Positions 23,028-35,418 of a DNA stretch of 46,189 nucleotides are shown here, piece after piece. The stretch covers positions 1-46,189 of the forward strand of contig JAFQEL010000036.1 in the NCBI GenBank assembly GCA_017399065.1. The letters run 5' to 3'. Position 1 is the first letter of the stretch, and every line of letters begins with the position of its first letter. A model generated the notes under the pieces. It had not been told where the DNA came from and ran no database searches. It saw nothing but the letters and a program-made list of their open reading frames with translations. The stretch comes from Clostridia bacterium. GTDB taxonomy: Bacteria; Bacillota; Clostridia; Oscillospirales; Acutalibacteraceae. Both the position numbers and the translations under genes were made by a program.

Positions 23028-23510
23028 TTGAAATCAATTCTGAAGAAACTTATAAATAAAGAAACGGTGACATATCTTATTTTTGGTGTGCTCACAACTG
23101 TTGTCAACTTTGCCGTTTTCAAGGGCTTTGACCTGCTGTTTACAAAAACGGTGTCGATTGACCTGGTGCTGCTGACAAATATCATAGCCTGGGTCGTTTC
23201 CGTTGCATTTGCCTTTGTCACAAACAAACTGTTTGTTTTTGAAAGCAAAAGCTGGAAAGGCAGTGTGCTCAGAAAAGAACTGCCGTCATTTATCAGTGCG
23301 CGTCTGTTTTCACTCGGTGTTGAGGAACTCGGTCTGCTGATATTTATAAAATGGCTCGGTTTCGACAGCTTTGTACTTGAGTTACTGCCGGGCTTCGCTA
23401 TCGGCGGTAAAATGCTGACAAAAATAGGCCTGTCTGTAATTATTGTTGTTATGAATTATGTTTTCAGCAAGTTTATCATATTCAAGAAAAAGGAAAGGGA
23501 TGAGGCGTGA
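23028..23510 (+). CDS. GtrA-family membrane protein
   Basis: 160 residues, four hydrophobic segments. ETVTYLIFGVLTTVVNFAVF at 12-31 and AFVTNKLFVFES near 62-73 are GtrA signatures; the C-terminal NYVFSKFIIFKKK is also typical. GtrA proteins are thought to move polyprenyl-linked sugars across the membrane. TTG start at 23028, 21 bp behind purF; the stop overlaps the next ATG (TGATG). Confidence 0.88.
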   Translation: MKSILKKLINKETVTYLIFGVLTTVVNFAVFKGFDLLFTKTVSIDLVLLTNIIAWVVSVAFAFVTNKLFVFESKSWKGSVLRKELPSFISARLFSLGVEELGLLIFIKWLGFDSFVLELLPGFAIGGKMLTKIGLSVIIVVMNYVFSKFIIFKKKERDEA

Positions 23511-24265
23511 TGTTCAAAAAAATAGTTGCGGTTTTTGTTCTGGCAGCTACGCTTCTTTCGTTTGCCGCTTGCGGTGAAAATACAGAGCTTTTTGCAGCAG
23601 GGTCTGCGCTTCAGGCTGAGCCTGTTGGCTCTGTTATAGCAAAAGAGGTTGCTGCAAAATACGAAATGAAAACAATTTGTACCTACGCAGGTAAGGATTA
23701 CAAAACCTTTGAATACAAAGAGAAAAAGGTGCTTGCACGTGTAGAAACCAGCGGCAACATACGTGTGCTGTTCGAGTATCCTCTTGATACGGAAATCGTC
23801 TACGACCTTGAAGCCACAAAGAGAAGCGGTAACTATATCTATTTCACAAAGCGTGATAAAGATGCTGCTTATGCCTCGTTGTGTGCAATATATATCCCTA
23901 CTGCTACACAGGTAATGCTTGTTGATACGCCGTGCAGTGATATGGTGCTTCTCGATACAAAGTCTACATCTGAAATGTATGCCTACGGTATTATCGCCTG
24001 CCGTAATCAGCTTGCGGTAATTGATCTTGGTCAGGGTAAAATAAGCTCCGAGTACTCAAAGACACCTGAAGAAATCCGTGCGTTTATCGACGTTGGTGAC
24101 AATTTCTTTGCTCTCGGTAACTTCGGCTCTTACACCGAAACTACTGTTGAGGCTGTTGATAAAGATCACGTTATGGTAAACATTATCGAGAAGAATAAAA
24201 AAGGCGAAACAAAGAGCGAAATCAATTTTACATTCAATCCCTCAAACGGAGTGGCAAGTTTTTAA
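23510..24265 (+). CDS. Secreted lipoprotein of unknown function
   Basis: 251 residues from ATG 23510, which overlaps the gtrA stop; GATGAGG lies just upstream. MFKKIVAVFVLAATLLSFAA followed by Cys is a lipoprotein signal with acylation at about Cys21. The mature part looks like a beta-rich, possibly propeller-type fold (repeated strands such as YIYFTKRDKDAAYASLCAIY and NQLAVIDLGQGKISS) but has no motif I recognise. Confidence 0.75.
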   Translation: MFKKIVAVFVLAATLLSFAACGENTELFAAGSALQAEPVGSVIAKEVAAKYEMKTICTYAGKDYKTFEYKEKKVLARVETSGNIRVLFEYPLDTEIVYDLEATKRSGNYIYFTKRDKDAAYASLCAIYIPTATQVMLVDTPCSDMVLLDTKSTSEMYAYGIIACRNQLAVIDLGQGKISSEYSKTPEEIRAFIDVGDNFFALGNFGSYTETTVEAVDKDHVMVNIIEKNKKGETKSEINFTFNPSNGVASF

Positions 24266-24301
24266 TTGAATCAGAGAATATAATTTACGGAGGTGAAACG
24301 G

Positions 24302-25339
24302 TTGCTCGGCAAGAATATTGGTGTAGACTTAGGTACGGCCAGCGTCATTATATATATGGAAGGCAGAGGAATCGTTCTCACTGAACCTTCCGTAGTGGCT
24401 TATAATACTAAAACGGGCAGGATGTGCGCCGTAGGCCAAAGAGCTTACGATATGCTTGGCCGCAATCCGGATTCTATCCGTGTCATCCGTCCGATGAAAG
24501 ACGGTGTTGTATCCGACTTTACGGCTACAAGGCAGATGCTCAGCAGATTCCTTGCAAAGGTTTGTCGCAATGCAATTTTTAAACCGAATATTATCGTATG
24601 TATGCCGTCGAGCGTTACTAACCTTGAACGTCGAACTGTACTTGATATGATTACCGCCGCAGGTGCGGGCAAGGCCTGCCTTATGGAAGAGCCTCTTGCC
24701 GCAGCTATCGGTGCGGGCGGTGACCTGACACGTGCTCAGGGCAGTATGGTTGTTGATATAGGCGGAGGTACTACTGATATCGCAGTTATTACAATGGGAA
24801 GTATTGCCGTATCAAAATCGATAAAGATTGCGGGTCACCTTATGGATGAAGCTATAGTCCGTCAGGTACGCCGCGAGAAAGATGTTGTTATCGGCGAGCG
24901 AACAGCAGAGGAAATCAAAAAGCAGATAGGCTGTGCTGTTCTGCCCGAGGCTGAGCTTGGACTTACCGTAAAGGGCAAACGCTATATAAGCGGTATGCCG
25001 GCTACAGTGGAAGTAACCTCGACCGATTGCTACCTTGCAATGCGCGAGTATATTGAAGCGATAGGCGAAGCGGTGCGTGGTGTGCTCGAAATTACACCGC
25101 CCGAGCTTGTAGGCGATATAGGCTCAAGCGGTATAGTGCTGACAGGCGGCGGCGCACTGCTCCGTGAAATGGCAAACGCAATACAGAAAAAAACAGGAAT
25201 CAAAACCCGACTTGCGACCGACCCTGTCAACTGTGTCGCAAAGGGTATAGGTCTTGCACTCGGCGACCTTGATATGCTTGCCGAGCAGGGATATATATTC
25301 AAGACCCGTGAGGAAATTACGGGATATGTTGAGAACTAA
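24302..25339 (+). CDS. MreB/Mbl family rod-shape protein
   Basis: 345 residues from TTG 24302, where GGAGG (24289-24293) gives 8-nt spacing; the GTG at 24293 overlaps the ribosome binding site. GVDLGTASVIIY (phosphate 1), VVDIGGGTTDIAVI (phosphate 2) and GIVLTGGGALL (adenosine site) define the actin-like ATPase fold. It polymerises under the membrane and guides cell-wall synthesis. mreC/mreD are not adjacent, so this may be an Mbl or MreBH-type paralogue. Confidence 0.92.
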   Translation: MLGKNIGVDLGTASVIIYMEGRGIVLTEPSVVAYNTKTGRMCAVGQRAYDMLGRNPDSIRVIRPMKDGVVSDFTATRQMLSRFLAKVCRNAIFKPNIIVCMPSSVTNLERRTVLDMITAAGAGKACLMEEPLAAAIGAGGDLTRAQGSMVVDIGGGTTDIAVITMGSIAVSKSIKIAGHLMDEAIVRQVRREKDVVIGERTAEEIKKQIGCAVLPEAELGLTVKGKRYISGMPATVEVTSTDCYLAMREYIEAIGEAVRGVLEITPPELVGDIGSSGIVLTGGGALLREMANAIQKKTGIKTRLATDPVNCVAKGIGLALGDLDMLAEQGYIFKTREEITGYVEN

Positions 25340-25344
25340 AATAA

Positions 25345-28157
<2,813 letters not shown>

Positions 28158-28179
28158 CGATATAAGGAGGCGGCACGTT

Positions 28180-29505
28180 TTGAAAAAAATCAAAGATTTT
28201 TTCAGACAGAATAAGGGCAAATGGCTCTGGGCTGTTGCGGCAGTGATTTTCTGTGCTCTTTTGCCGGAGTATGTTTTTCCTGTTGTGCTGCTTGTTGCTT
28301 ATATCAAAACGGTCAGTTTCAAAGGGCTGTCCGTTTCAAAAGTCGGTATGCCTGCAGTTTTTCTGCTTACCTTTGCCGTATGGCAGGTTATAGGCTTGTT
28401 TTATTCAGGCTCATTTGTTTCGGGGCTTTCGAGTCTTGGCATCTGGCTCGCTGTACTTATAAATGTAATAATGATGAACTCAGTTATAGATTCTCGTCTG
28501 AAGCTTGACACTGTTATGTTTGCAGGTGCACTCAGCGGCGGTGTTGCAGGCGGAATCGGTGTTGTGCAGATGGTGCTGTATCATTACGGAGAGCTTATCT
28601 GGCAGCCTCTCAAATCTCTGTTCAATCCCTTCTGGCATCCGCTTGATAATTTTGTTGCCGACGTTGCGATAAATCATCTGCTTCCCGATTTTGCTAAGCA
28701 GTATATTCAGCGTACCGAGTTTATTGCGATTATCACAAGAGCAAGCGGCACATTTACAAACCCTGTTATGTTCGCCGTGTTCCTTACAATGATGTTGCCT
28801 CTTGCCGTTTACTGTATGTTTTATCTCGGCGGCAAGGCAAAGAAATTCACGGGCTTTGTCTGTGCGGTGCTTATCGTCGGCGGTATAGCCGCATCTTATT
28901 CGCGCGGTCCGTATCTGGCTATTGCAGCTGTGTTTTTTGTGCTGCTGTTTTACGGCGGCAAGCGCGCACTTGCCTTGCTCGGAGTCGGTGCAGGCGGTGT
29001 AGCCGTTGTTGCGGCTGTTGCAAGCGGTGTTTTCAAGCGTCTGCTTACACTTTTCAGTTCGGACGATATTTCTGTTAACACACGCTCGCAGATATGGAAG
29101 GCCTGCTTTGAAATGCTCGACGGTCATCTTCTTTTCGGCTACGGTACGGGTGTCAATAACGTGCGTGAGCAGCTTCACGAGACTTACGGTATTATGCAGC
29201 CGCACGCACATAACATTTTCTTACAGATTATACTCGAAAACGGTATAATCGGCCTTGCGATTTTTCTCGGTGCGTTTATTGTTTTCGGTATTTCTATGAT
29301 AAAACTTGCACACTGCGGTAAAAAAGAGCGCGGTGTAGCAGTTACGCTTACGGCGTGTCTGGTTGCTTTCTGTGCTTGTGGAATGACAGACCACCTGCTC
29401 TACGGTCTTAAGCCGGTGTGCTATATGATGATGTTGTTTGGTATGGGTTCTGCGGCTGTAAGGATTTACCGCAAAAAAGCGAATGATAAAAAAGACGAGG
29501 TTTGA
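28180..29505 (+). CDS. O-antigen ligase / Wzy-like polytopic membrane protein
   Basis: 441 residues with about 11-12 membrane segments. The region GIAASYSRGPYLAIAAVFFV near 235-255 and the large outside loop with FGYGTGVNNV and HAHNIFLQIILENGIIGL near 325-360 match PF04932 (Wzy_C), whose H..N motif is diagnostic. It would join or polymerise surface glycans. TTG 28180 with GGAGG 9 nt upstream; spacing 22 bp after the sulfatase and 3 bp before recD2. Confidence 0.85.
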   Translation: MKKIKDFFRQNKGKWLWAVAAVIFCALLPEYVFPVVLLVAYIKTVSFKGLSVSKVGMPAVFLLTFAVWQVIGLFYSGSFVSGLSSLGIWLAVLINVIMMNSVIDSRLKLDTVMFAGALSGGVAGGIGVVQMVLYHYGELIWQPLKSLFNPFWHPLDNFVADVAINHLLPDFAKQYIQRTEFIAIITRASGTFTNPVMFAVFLTMMLPLAVYCMFYLGGKAKKFTGFVCAVLIVGGIAASYSRGPYLAIAAVFFVLLFYGGKRALALLGVGAGGVAVVAAVASGVFKRLLTLFSSDDISVNTRSQIWKACFEMLDGHLLFGYGTGVNNVREQLHETYGIMQPHAHNIFLQIILENGIIGLAIFLGAFIVFGISMIKLAHCGKKERGVAVTLTACLVAFCACGMTDHLLYGLKPVCYMMMLFGMGSAAVRIYRKKANDKKDEV

Positions 29506-29508
29506 AGC

Positions 29509-31713
29509 TTGATTGACGAAGAGATCGAAATAGCCGGCATAGTTGAAGATGTTTCGGTACATATAGAAGATACGGGCTTTACCGTGCTGGAGCTTAGCTG
29601 TGATGACGAGTTTATCACGGTTGTAGGTGTGTTGCCTGAGGTTGCTGTAGGTGAAAAGCTTACGGTAAGGGGTAGTTATGATACACATCCGCTTTACGGC
29701 AGACAGCTTAAGGCGAAGTCGTTTGTGCGCTCTCTTCCGTCAAGTGCACAGGACCTTTACAAGTATCTCTCTGCGGGCACTGTCAAGGGTATTGGCCCTG
29801 CGACTGCTCAGAAGATAGTTGAAGAATTTGGTGAGAATGCTTTTGATATTCTCGAAAATCATCCCGAAAAATTAAGTAAAATAAAAGGTATTTCAAGACA
29901 GAAGGCAAACTCAATCTGCGAGGAATTCGCAAAGCAGTTTGCTGTAAGACAGACTCTCATAGCTCTCGAAAAATTCGGTATGACGGCAAGAGAGAGCCTT
30001 AATGCATATAAAATTTTCGGCTTCAACGCAACCGAAATAATAAAGAATAATCCGTACGTGCTTTGCTCTGAGGGCATAGGTGTAAACTTTGAAAGGGCGG
30101 ATGCCATAGCATCCTCGCTGCCCGAAGAGCCCGAACGTATGTACCGCATAAGAGCAGGTATTCTGCACATATTGCGTCACAATCTCGGTAACGGACACAC
30201 CTGCTGTCCGAGAGATAAAATCGCACTGCCTGCGACCGAACTGCTTGGTGTTGAGGATAGTATTATTCAGCAGGCGACGGATGCACTTATTAAGGATAAA
30301 CAGGTTATCAGCGAAGAGCTTGACGGTAAGGAATTTCTTTTTCTGCCGCATATTCACCGTAGCGAAAGAAATGCCGCAAGACGAATCAAGGTGCTTTGCT
30401 CATTTCCTCCTGCAGGTAAGCCAACGCTTCTGCAGGATATTGAGGATATTGAGCGTGAGCTTTGCATAATATACGAACAAAAGCAGAAAAACGCAATCAT
30501 AACCGCTGTTGAAAAAGGTGTGCTTATCCTTACCGGCGGTCCCGGTACAGGTAAGACAACTACAATAAACGGTATGATATCCCTTTTTAAAAAGGACAGA
30601 CTCCGTATCGCACTCGCCGCACCTACGGGCAGAGCGGCAAAGCGTATGAGTGAGATTACGGGTATGGAAGCGAAGACCATTCACCGCTTGCTTGAGGTTG
30701 AGTGGGATGATGAGGACAACCAGCGTTTCACACGTAACGAGCGTAATCCGATTGAAGCGGACGTGCTTATAATAGACGAGCTTTCAATGCTTGACATATC
30801 ACTTTTCGCAAGTCTGCTCGATGCGTTGCCGCTGGGTTGCAGGCTGATAATGGTCGGCGATTCCGATCAGCTTCCGCCCGTCGGTGCAGGTAACGTGCTC
30901 CACGATATGATTGAGAGCGGAATGCTGCCCGTAGTTGAGCTGAAAGAGGTTTTTCGTCAGGCTCAGCGAAGCCTTATTGTTACAAACGCACATAAAATAG
31001 TGGCAGGCGAAAATCCTGACCTCACACGCAGGGACAGCGACTTTTTCTTCCTGCCCCGTAAGGTTGCCGCTCAGGCGGCAGAGGTGGTATGTGACCTTTG
31101 CGCCAACCGTCTGCCCAAGGCTTACGGCTATTCACCCATAAACGATATTCAGGTGCTTTGCCCGTCAAGGCGTGGTGAAATGGGTACTTACAGCCTCAAC
31201 CGACGTCTGCAGGAGGCGATAAATCCGCCTGACAGATTTAAAAAAGAGGTTACGGTCGGAATGTTCCGTTTCCGCGAGGGTGACAAGGTTATGCATATCA
31301 AAAATAACTATGACATCCTCTGGAAAAAGCCCGACGGTGAAGAGGGCAGCGGAGTATTTAACGGCGATATAGGAATAATAGAATCAATACGGCCCGACGG
31401 TGTTACAAAAATTGTTTTTGATGACGGCAGAGTGTGTAGCTACTTCCCCGATACAATGCGTGAGCTTGAGCTTGCCTATGCCGTTACGGTGCACAAGAGC
31501 CAGGGCAACGAGTTTGAAGCGGTTATAATGCCCGTGCTCAATACACCCGAGCTGCTCAGTTACCGCAATCTGCTTTATACCGCTGTTACCAGAGCTAAAA
31601 AGCTGATGGTAATTGTCGGCAATGAGGAGCAGGTTTACCGTATGGGACGAAACGATAAAAAAGCAAGGCGCTATTCGGCGCTTAAAGTTTTTCTTTTGGA
31701 GGATAACCGATAA
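29509..31713 (+). CDS. recD2: RecD2-type ATP-dependent DNA helicase
   Basis: 734 residues. An N-terminal OB-like domain is followed by helix-hairpin-helix sequence (GTVKGIGPATAQKIVEEFG; KGISRQKANSI near 85-130), then the SF1B helicase: LTGGPGTGKTTTINGM (Walker A, near 340), APTGRAAKRMSE, LIIDELSMLD (Walker B), GDSDQLPPVGAG, and the C-terminal VTVHKSQGNEFE and YTAVTRAKK. RecD2 works without RecBC in Firmicutes and unwinds 5'-3'. TTG start; its stop overlaps the next ATG by one base. Confidence 0.93.
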   Translation: MIDEEIEIAGIVEDVSVHIEDTGFTVLELSCDDEFITVVGVLPEVAVGEKLTVRGSYDTHPLYGRQLKAKSFVRSLPSSAQDLYKYLSAGTVKGIGPATAQKIVEEFGENAFDILENHPEKLSKIKGISRQKANSICEEFAKQFAVRQTLIALEKFGMTARESLNAYKIFGFNATEIIKNNPYVLCSEGIGVNFERADAIASSLPEEPERMYRIRAGILHILRHNLGNGHTCCPRDKIALPATELLGVEDSIIQQATDALIKDKQVISEELDGKEFLFLPHIHRSERNAARRIKVLCSFPPAGKPTLLQDIEDIERELCIIYEQKQKNAIITAVEKGVLILTGGPGTGKTTTINGMISLFKKDRLRIALAAPTGRAAKRMSEITGMEAKTIHRLLEVEWDDEDNQRFTRNERNPIEADVLIIDELSMLDISLFASLLDALPLGCRLIMVGDSDQLPPVGAGNVLHDMIESGMLPVVELKEVFRQAQRSLIVTNAHKIVAGENPDLTRRDSDFFFLPRKVAAQAAEVVCDLCANRLPKAYGYSPINDIQVLCPSRRGEMGTYSLNRRLQEAINPPDRFKKEVTVGMFRFREGDKVMHIKNNYDILWKKPDGEEGSGVFNGDIGIIESIRPDGVTKIVFDDGRVCSYFPDTMRELELAYAVTVHKSQGNEFEAVIMPVLNTPELLSYRNLLYTAVTRAKKLMVIVGNEEQVYRMGRNDKKARRYSALKVFLLEDNR

Positions 31714-32255
31714 TGGAAAATTTTACTTTTGACGATGGCATTGAGCCGGGCGGTCTCCGTTCGCGCAATGAGATAAAGGTGCTTGTATGCTATTTGCTTG
31801 CAGGCGTTGATGAAAGAATAACAAGAAGCCAGCTTTGCGAAATTTCACTTGATAAAGGTCTTGCAAATTACTTCGAGGTCAATCAGGCGGTCAGCGAGCT
31901 TATCGAAAACGGTGCGGTTGTGTCCGATTTTATCGAGTGTGAAGAATATCTGAGCGTTACCGAAAAAGGTCGCTCATCATCTAAAATGCTCGAAAGTCAG
32001 CTTCCGCGTTCCGTGCGTGAAAAGGCAATCAACGCCGCGATAAAAATGCTCACCCTTGCAAAGCGTAAGCGTGAAAACAAGGTTGAGGTTGAAAAGCTTG
32101 AGGACGGAGGTTTCCACGTCACTTTCTCGATGGAAGAAATGATGAAGCTTACAATTTACGTCGCAGACGAAATGCAGGTTGAAACTGTCAAGAATAATTT
32201 TTATGAAGACCCGATAAAGCTCTATTCGGGCATTATAGCTTCACTTACCGTGTAA
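31713..32255 (+). CDS. DUF4364 family protein
   Basis: 180 residues. RNEIKVLVCYLLAGVDERITRSQLCEI and YFEVNQAVSELIENGAVV look like a winged helix; the C-terminal half (GGFHVTFSMEEMMKLTIYVAD) is a small alpha/beta domain. The pattern matches DUF4364, a Clostridia-specific family of probable transcription regulators. Coupled to recD2 (TAATG). The hairpin repeat R2 begins directly after its stop. Confidence 0.8.
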   Translation: MENFTFDDGIEPGGLRSRNEIKVLVCYLLAGVDERITRSQLCEISLDKGLANYFEVNQAVSELIENGAVVSDFIECEEYLSVTEKGRSSSKMLESQLPRSVREKAINAAIKMLTLAKRKRENKVEVEKLEDGGFHVTFSMEEMMKLTIYVADEMQVETVKNNFYEDPIKLYSGIIASLTV

Positions 32256-32510
32256 AATGAATTGATTTATCAATTCAAATCATTGAGCGAAGCGAAAAAT
32301 CATGGCTGAAAGCCAAATCATGCGATAGCAAATCATAAAAAACAAAGACAATGGCAGTCGATTTCCTCGGTGTCATCAGCTTTTCTATGCGTATCAATTT
32401 TATTGAGATATTAAAAATATGATTTGCCTTACGGCCGGCGTGATTTGATTTCTTTGAAATCATGATTTGCAAAATAAATTTTGCATAATTTGTGTTTTTT
32501 AAAACACATT
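32256..32510. repeat. Multi-hairpin dispersed repeat, copy R2 (with embedded 76-bp module)
   Basis: The clearest copy: GAATTGATTTATCAATTC (32258-32275), then small hairpins GCGAAGC, GGCTGAAAGCC and GCGATAGC, each separated by AAATCATG; the module at about 32342-32416; then GATTTCTTTGAAATC, GCAAAATAAATTTTGC and GTGTTTTTTAAAACAC separated by CATGATTT. It starts one base after the DUF4364 stop codon and ends about 55 bp before araB. It fills nearly the whole gap. Confidence 0.78.
32342..32416 (+). repeat. Diverged single copy of the 76-bp leader module
   Basis: CAAAGACAATGG, TTTCCTCGGTGTC and ATCAATTTTATTGAGATATTAAAAA align with the tandem units at 37.7-37.9 kb. The ribosome-binding-like GAGG of the others is GAGA here, so it is unlikely to drive translation. 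Confidence 0.65.
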
Positions 32511-32564
32511 TATATATAGGGTAATAATTTCAAAATATATTATAAAACGAAAGGCTGATGAAAA

Positions 32565-34229
32565 ATGGCAAAGTACACAATAGGTCTTGATTACGGCACA
32601 CTCTCGGGTCGTGCACTTATCGTTAACGTTGAAACAGGCGAGGAGCTTGCAAGCAGCGTTTACGAATATCCCCACGCAGTTATGGATGAGAAGCTTCCTT
32701 GCGGCAAAAAGCTCGGTCAGGACTGGGCGCTTCAGCATCCGCAGGATTACATAGATGTGCTTAGCATCACAATTCCCGATGTTATTAAGAAGAGCGGTGT
32801 TGATGCGGCTGATATTATCGGTGTCGGTATCGACTTTACAGCTTGTACAGTACTCCCCACAACAAAGAGCGGCACTCCGCTCTGTTTCCTTGATGAGTAT
32901 AAGTCAGAGCCGCACGCATACGTAAAGCTCTGGAAGCACCACGCCGCACAGGCTCACGCAACACGTATCAACGATATCGCTATAGAGATGGGCGAGGATT
33001 GGCTTGAAAACTACGGCGGCAAGATTTCTTCCGAGTGGGCAATTCCGAAGCTGTGGCAGATTCTTGACGAAGCTCCCGAAATCTATGAAAAGGCAGAGCG
33101 TTTCATTGAGGCTACAGACTGGGTTGTATGGCAGCTTACAGGCGTTGAAACACGCAACTCCTGCTGTGCAGGCTACAAGGCTATGTGGAATAAGACAACG
33201 GGCTATCCCTCAAACGAATTCTTCAAGGCTCTTGACCCCAGAATGGAAAACGTAATTGATGAGAAATTCGGCAGAGAGGTGCTTGCAAGCGGTAAGTGCG
33301 CAGGCTATATCACCGAAGATGCTTCAAAGCTCACAGGTCTTAAAGTCGGCACTGCTGTTGCCGCAGGTATCATCGATGCTCATATTTTTGTACCTGCTGT
33401 CGGTGTATCAAAGCCCGGTGAGATGGTTGCAATTATCGGTACTTCTACCTGCCATATGATGATGTCCGATGTTGAGAAAAAGGTCAAGGGCATCTGCGGT
33501 GTTGTTGCCGACGGTATTATGCCCGGACTTTACGGTTATGAAGCAGGTCAGAGCTGTGTCGGCGACCACTTCGGATGGTTTATCGACAACTGCCTGCCCG
33601 CAAGCTACTATGAGGAAGCAAAGGAGAAGGGTATCAATATCCACAAACTTCTCCGCTCCAAGTGTGAGGCACAGAAGCCCGGTGCAAGCGGTCTTGTCGC
33701 ACTCGACTGGTGGAACGGCAACCGTTCAATCCTTGTTGACGTTGACCTTACGGGTATGATCGTCGGTATGACTCTCCGCACAAAGCCCGAAGAGATTTAC
33801 CGTGCACTTATCGAGGCAACGGCATACGGCACAAGAATGATTATTGAAAATTACCGTGAGCAGGGCGTTGAAGTCAATTCCTTCTACGCTGCAGGCGGTA
33901 TCTCACAGAAAGACCCGATGACAATGCAGATTTATGCTGATATCATTAAGATGCCTATCAAGATTGCAGGCTCCGACCAGGGCGGCGCACTCGGCTCGGC
34001 TATCTTCGGTGCAGTTGCCGCAGGCAGTGAAAAGGGCGGCTATGACGATGCTTTCTATGCCGCAAGCATTATGGGTAAGGTTAAGGACGTTGTTTACGAG
34101 CCTATCAAGGAAAATTCCGATATTTACGATAAGCTCTATGCAGAGTACAAGATTCTTCACGATTACTTCGGTCAGGGCGGCAACGACGTTATGAAGCGCC
34201 TTAAGGCAATCAAGGGCGAGAATGAATAA
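32565..34229 (+). CDS. araB: L-ribulokinase
   Basis: 554 residues, the family length. FGGY-kinase motifs: [14 protein letters not shown] at the N-terminus, [13 protein letters not shown] near 86-98, GYKAMWNK near 204, [17 protein letters not shown] near 323 and DWWNGNRS near 382, the last two characteristic of ribulokinase rather than xylulokinase, then [18 protein letters not shown] near 444. It phosphorylates L-ribulose in arabinose breakdown; araA and araD are not in the window. GAAAGG precedes the ATG. Confidence 0.93.
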   Translation: MAKYTIGLDYGTLSGRALIVNVETGEELASSVYEYPHAVMDEKLPCGKKLGQDWALQHPQDYIDVLSITIPDVIKKSGVDAADIIGVGIDFTACTVLPTTKSGTPLCFLDEYKSEPHAYVKLWKHHAAQAHATRINDIAIEMGEDWLENYGGKISSEWAIPKLWQILDEAPEIYEKAERFIEATDWVVWQLTGVETRNSCCAGYKAMWNKTTGYPSNEFFKALDPRMENVIDEKFGREVLASGKCAGYITEDASKLTGLKVGTAVAAGIIDAHIFVPAVGVSKPGEMVAIIGTSTCHMMMSDVEKKVKGICGVVADGIMPGLYGYEAGQSCVGDHFGWFIDNCLPASYYEEAKEKGINIHKLLRSKCEAQKPGASGLVALDWWNGNRSILVDVDLTGMIVGMTLRTKPEEIYRALIEATAYGTRMIIENYREQGVEVNSFYAAGGISQKDPMTMQIYADIIKMPIKIAGSDQGGALGSAIFGAVAAGSEKGGYDDAFYAASIMGKVKDVVYEPIKENSDIYDKLYAEYKILHDYFGQGGNDVMKRLKAIKGENE

Positions 34230-34261
34230 TTCTGAATTAGGAATTAAAGGAGGCAGGGAGC

Positions 34262-35008
34262 TTGAAGAATGACCGACAGAGAGTTCATCTTATTGATGAA
34301 ATAAGAGGACTTTCAATAATACTTATGGTGTTTTACCATGCATTCTTTATGCTCGGTTATTTTTTTGAGATAGAGTTTCTTGCAAAAGCACAGGTCTTTT
34401 TCGAGCCTCTTCAGCCGTTTTTTGCCTGCCTGTTTATATTTATTTCGGGTATATCGTCAAACCTTTCTCGAAGCAATTTCAAACGCGGTATAAGGCTGCT
34501 TGGAATTGCAATCGGATTCACTCTGGTTACGGCGGTTATATTACCGAAGTTTGGCATAACGGGTGCAGAAATTTATTTTGGTGTGCTTCATCTGCTGAGC
34601 GTGTCAATGCTTATGTATGCCCTGCTCAAAAAGCCGCTTTCAAAGGTGCCGACAACCGTTGGCGTTATCGGTATGCTGTTGCTTTTTGCGTTAACTTATC
34701 CGATACAGGACGGTAAGCTGCTTTGGTATGACCTGCCGCGTGAGATTTACGATATGGAGTGGCTGGCTCCGCTCGGTTTCCCGTCCTACGGCTTTTATTC
34801 GGCGGATTATTTTCCTGTTTTGCCGTTTATATTTATGTTTTTTGCCGGTACATTTTTCGGCAGGCTTGCCGAAAAAAACGCACTGCCGCAGTCGTGGTAT
34901 GTGTCCCGTTGCCGTCCTTTGGCTGCGGTAGGTAAAAAAACATTGATAATTTATATAGTACATTGGCCGATTATATTCTTAATAGGCTTGATAATCTCAA
35001 ATTTTTAA
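34262..35008 (+). CDS. HGSNAT-like acyltransferase membrane protein (DUF1624)
   Basis: 248 residues, about seven membrane segments. HLIDEIRGLSIILMVFYHAFF at 9-29 carries the conserved R-G...YH of the heparan-alpha-glucosaminide acetyltransferase-like family (PF07786); FISGISSNLSRSNFKRGIRL and the final IIYIVHWPIIFLI agree. It may acetylate surface sugars; donor and acceptor unknown. TTG 34262 follows AGGAGG. The promoter for zapA lies inside its 3' end. Confidence 0.82.
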   Translation: MKNDRQRVHLIDEIRGLSIILMVFYHAFFMLGYFFEIEFLAKAQVFFEPLQPFFACLFIFISGISSNLSRSNFKRGIRLLGIAIGFTLVTAVILPKFGITGAEIYFGVLHLLSVSMLMYALLKKPLSKVPTTVGVIGMLLLFALTYPIQDGKLLWYDLPREIYDMEWLAPLGFPSYGFYSADYFPVLPFIFMFFAGTFFGRLAEKNALPQSWYVSRCRPLAAVGKKTLIIYIVHWPIIFLIGLIISNF

Positions 35009-35016
35009 TGTATAAT
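34988..35016 (+). promoter_or_regulatory. Promoter of zapA
   Basis: TTGATA (34988-34993), 17-bp spacer, TATAAT (35011-35016); the -35 is within the preceding coding sequence. Confidence 0.65.
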
Positions 35017-35073
35017 AGATGCGATGTAAAGCAATTTTATTTTTCTTAAAATAAAAAGTAAGGGTGACTTATT

Positions 35074-35418
35074 ATGGAAAAAAACAGAGTAAGACTTAAT
35101 ATCTGCGGTGCAGATTACACAATCACAACAGAGGATGATCCCAAGTACGTAATGGCTCTCGGCGATGAGCTCGACGCAGCTCTTACAAAGACTCTTCGCG
35201 AGAACAACCGTCTTTCTGTTACTCAGGCTGCAATTCTTGCTGCTCTTGAGTATGCAGATATGTACAAGAAGGCTGAAGTCAGTGCAGACAATCTCCGCGG
35301 CCAAATCAAAGAGTATCTTGAGGATTCCGCACGCTCCAAGATGGATGCAGAGATCGCAAAGCGCGAAGTAGAAAGACTTACAAGGGAGCTTCAGAATGCT
35401 CAGGCAAAACTCGGTTGA
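35074..35418 (+). CDS. zapA: Cell division protein ZapA
   Basis: 114 residues. RVRLNICGADYTITTEDDPKYV at 6-27 forms the ZapA head; a helix with VTQAAILAALEYADMY follows; the last 45 residues are a coiled coil (EIAKREVERLTRELQNAQAK). It bundles FtsZ filaments. Its 3' end overlaps the U32 peptidase gene by 23 bp, a common Clostridia arrangement. Confidence 0.9.
   Translation: MEKNRVRLNICGADYTITTEDDPKYVMALGDELDAALTKTLRENNRLSVTQAAILAALEYADMYKKAEVSADNLRGQIKEYLEDSARSKMDAEIAKREVERLTRELQNAQAKLG

Noticed and set aside
32565-34229. Xylulokinase or rhamnulokinase
   Set aside because: The length of 554 residues and the motifs GYKAMWNK and DWWNGNRS fit ribulokinase better.
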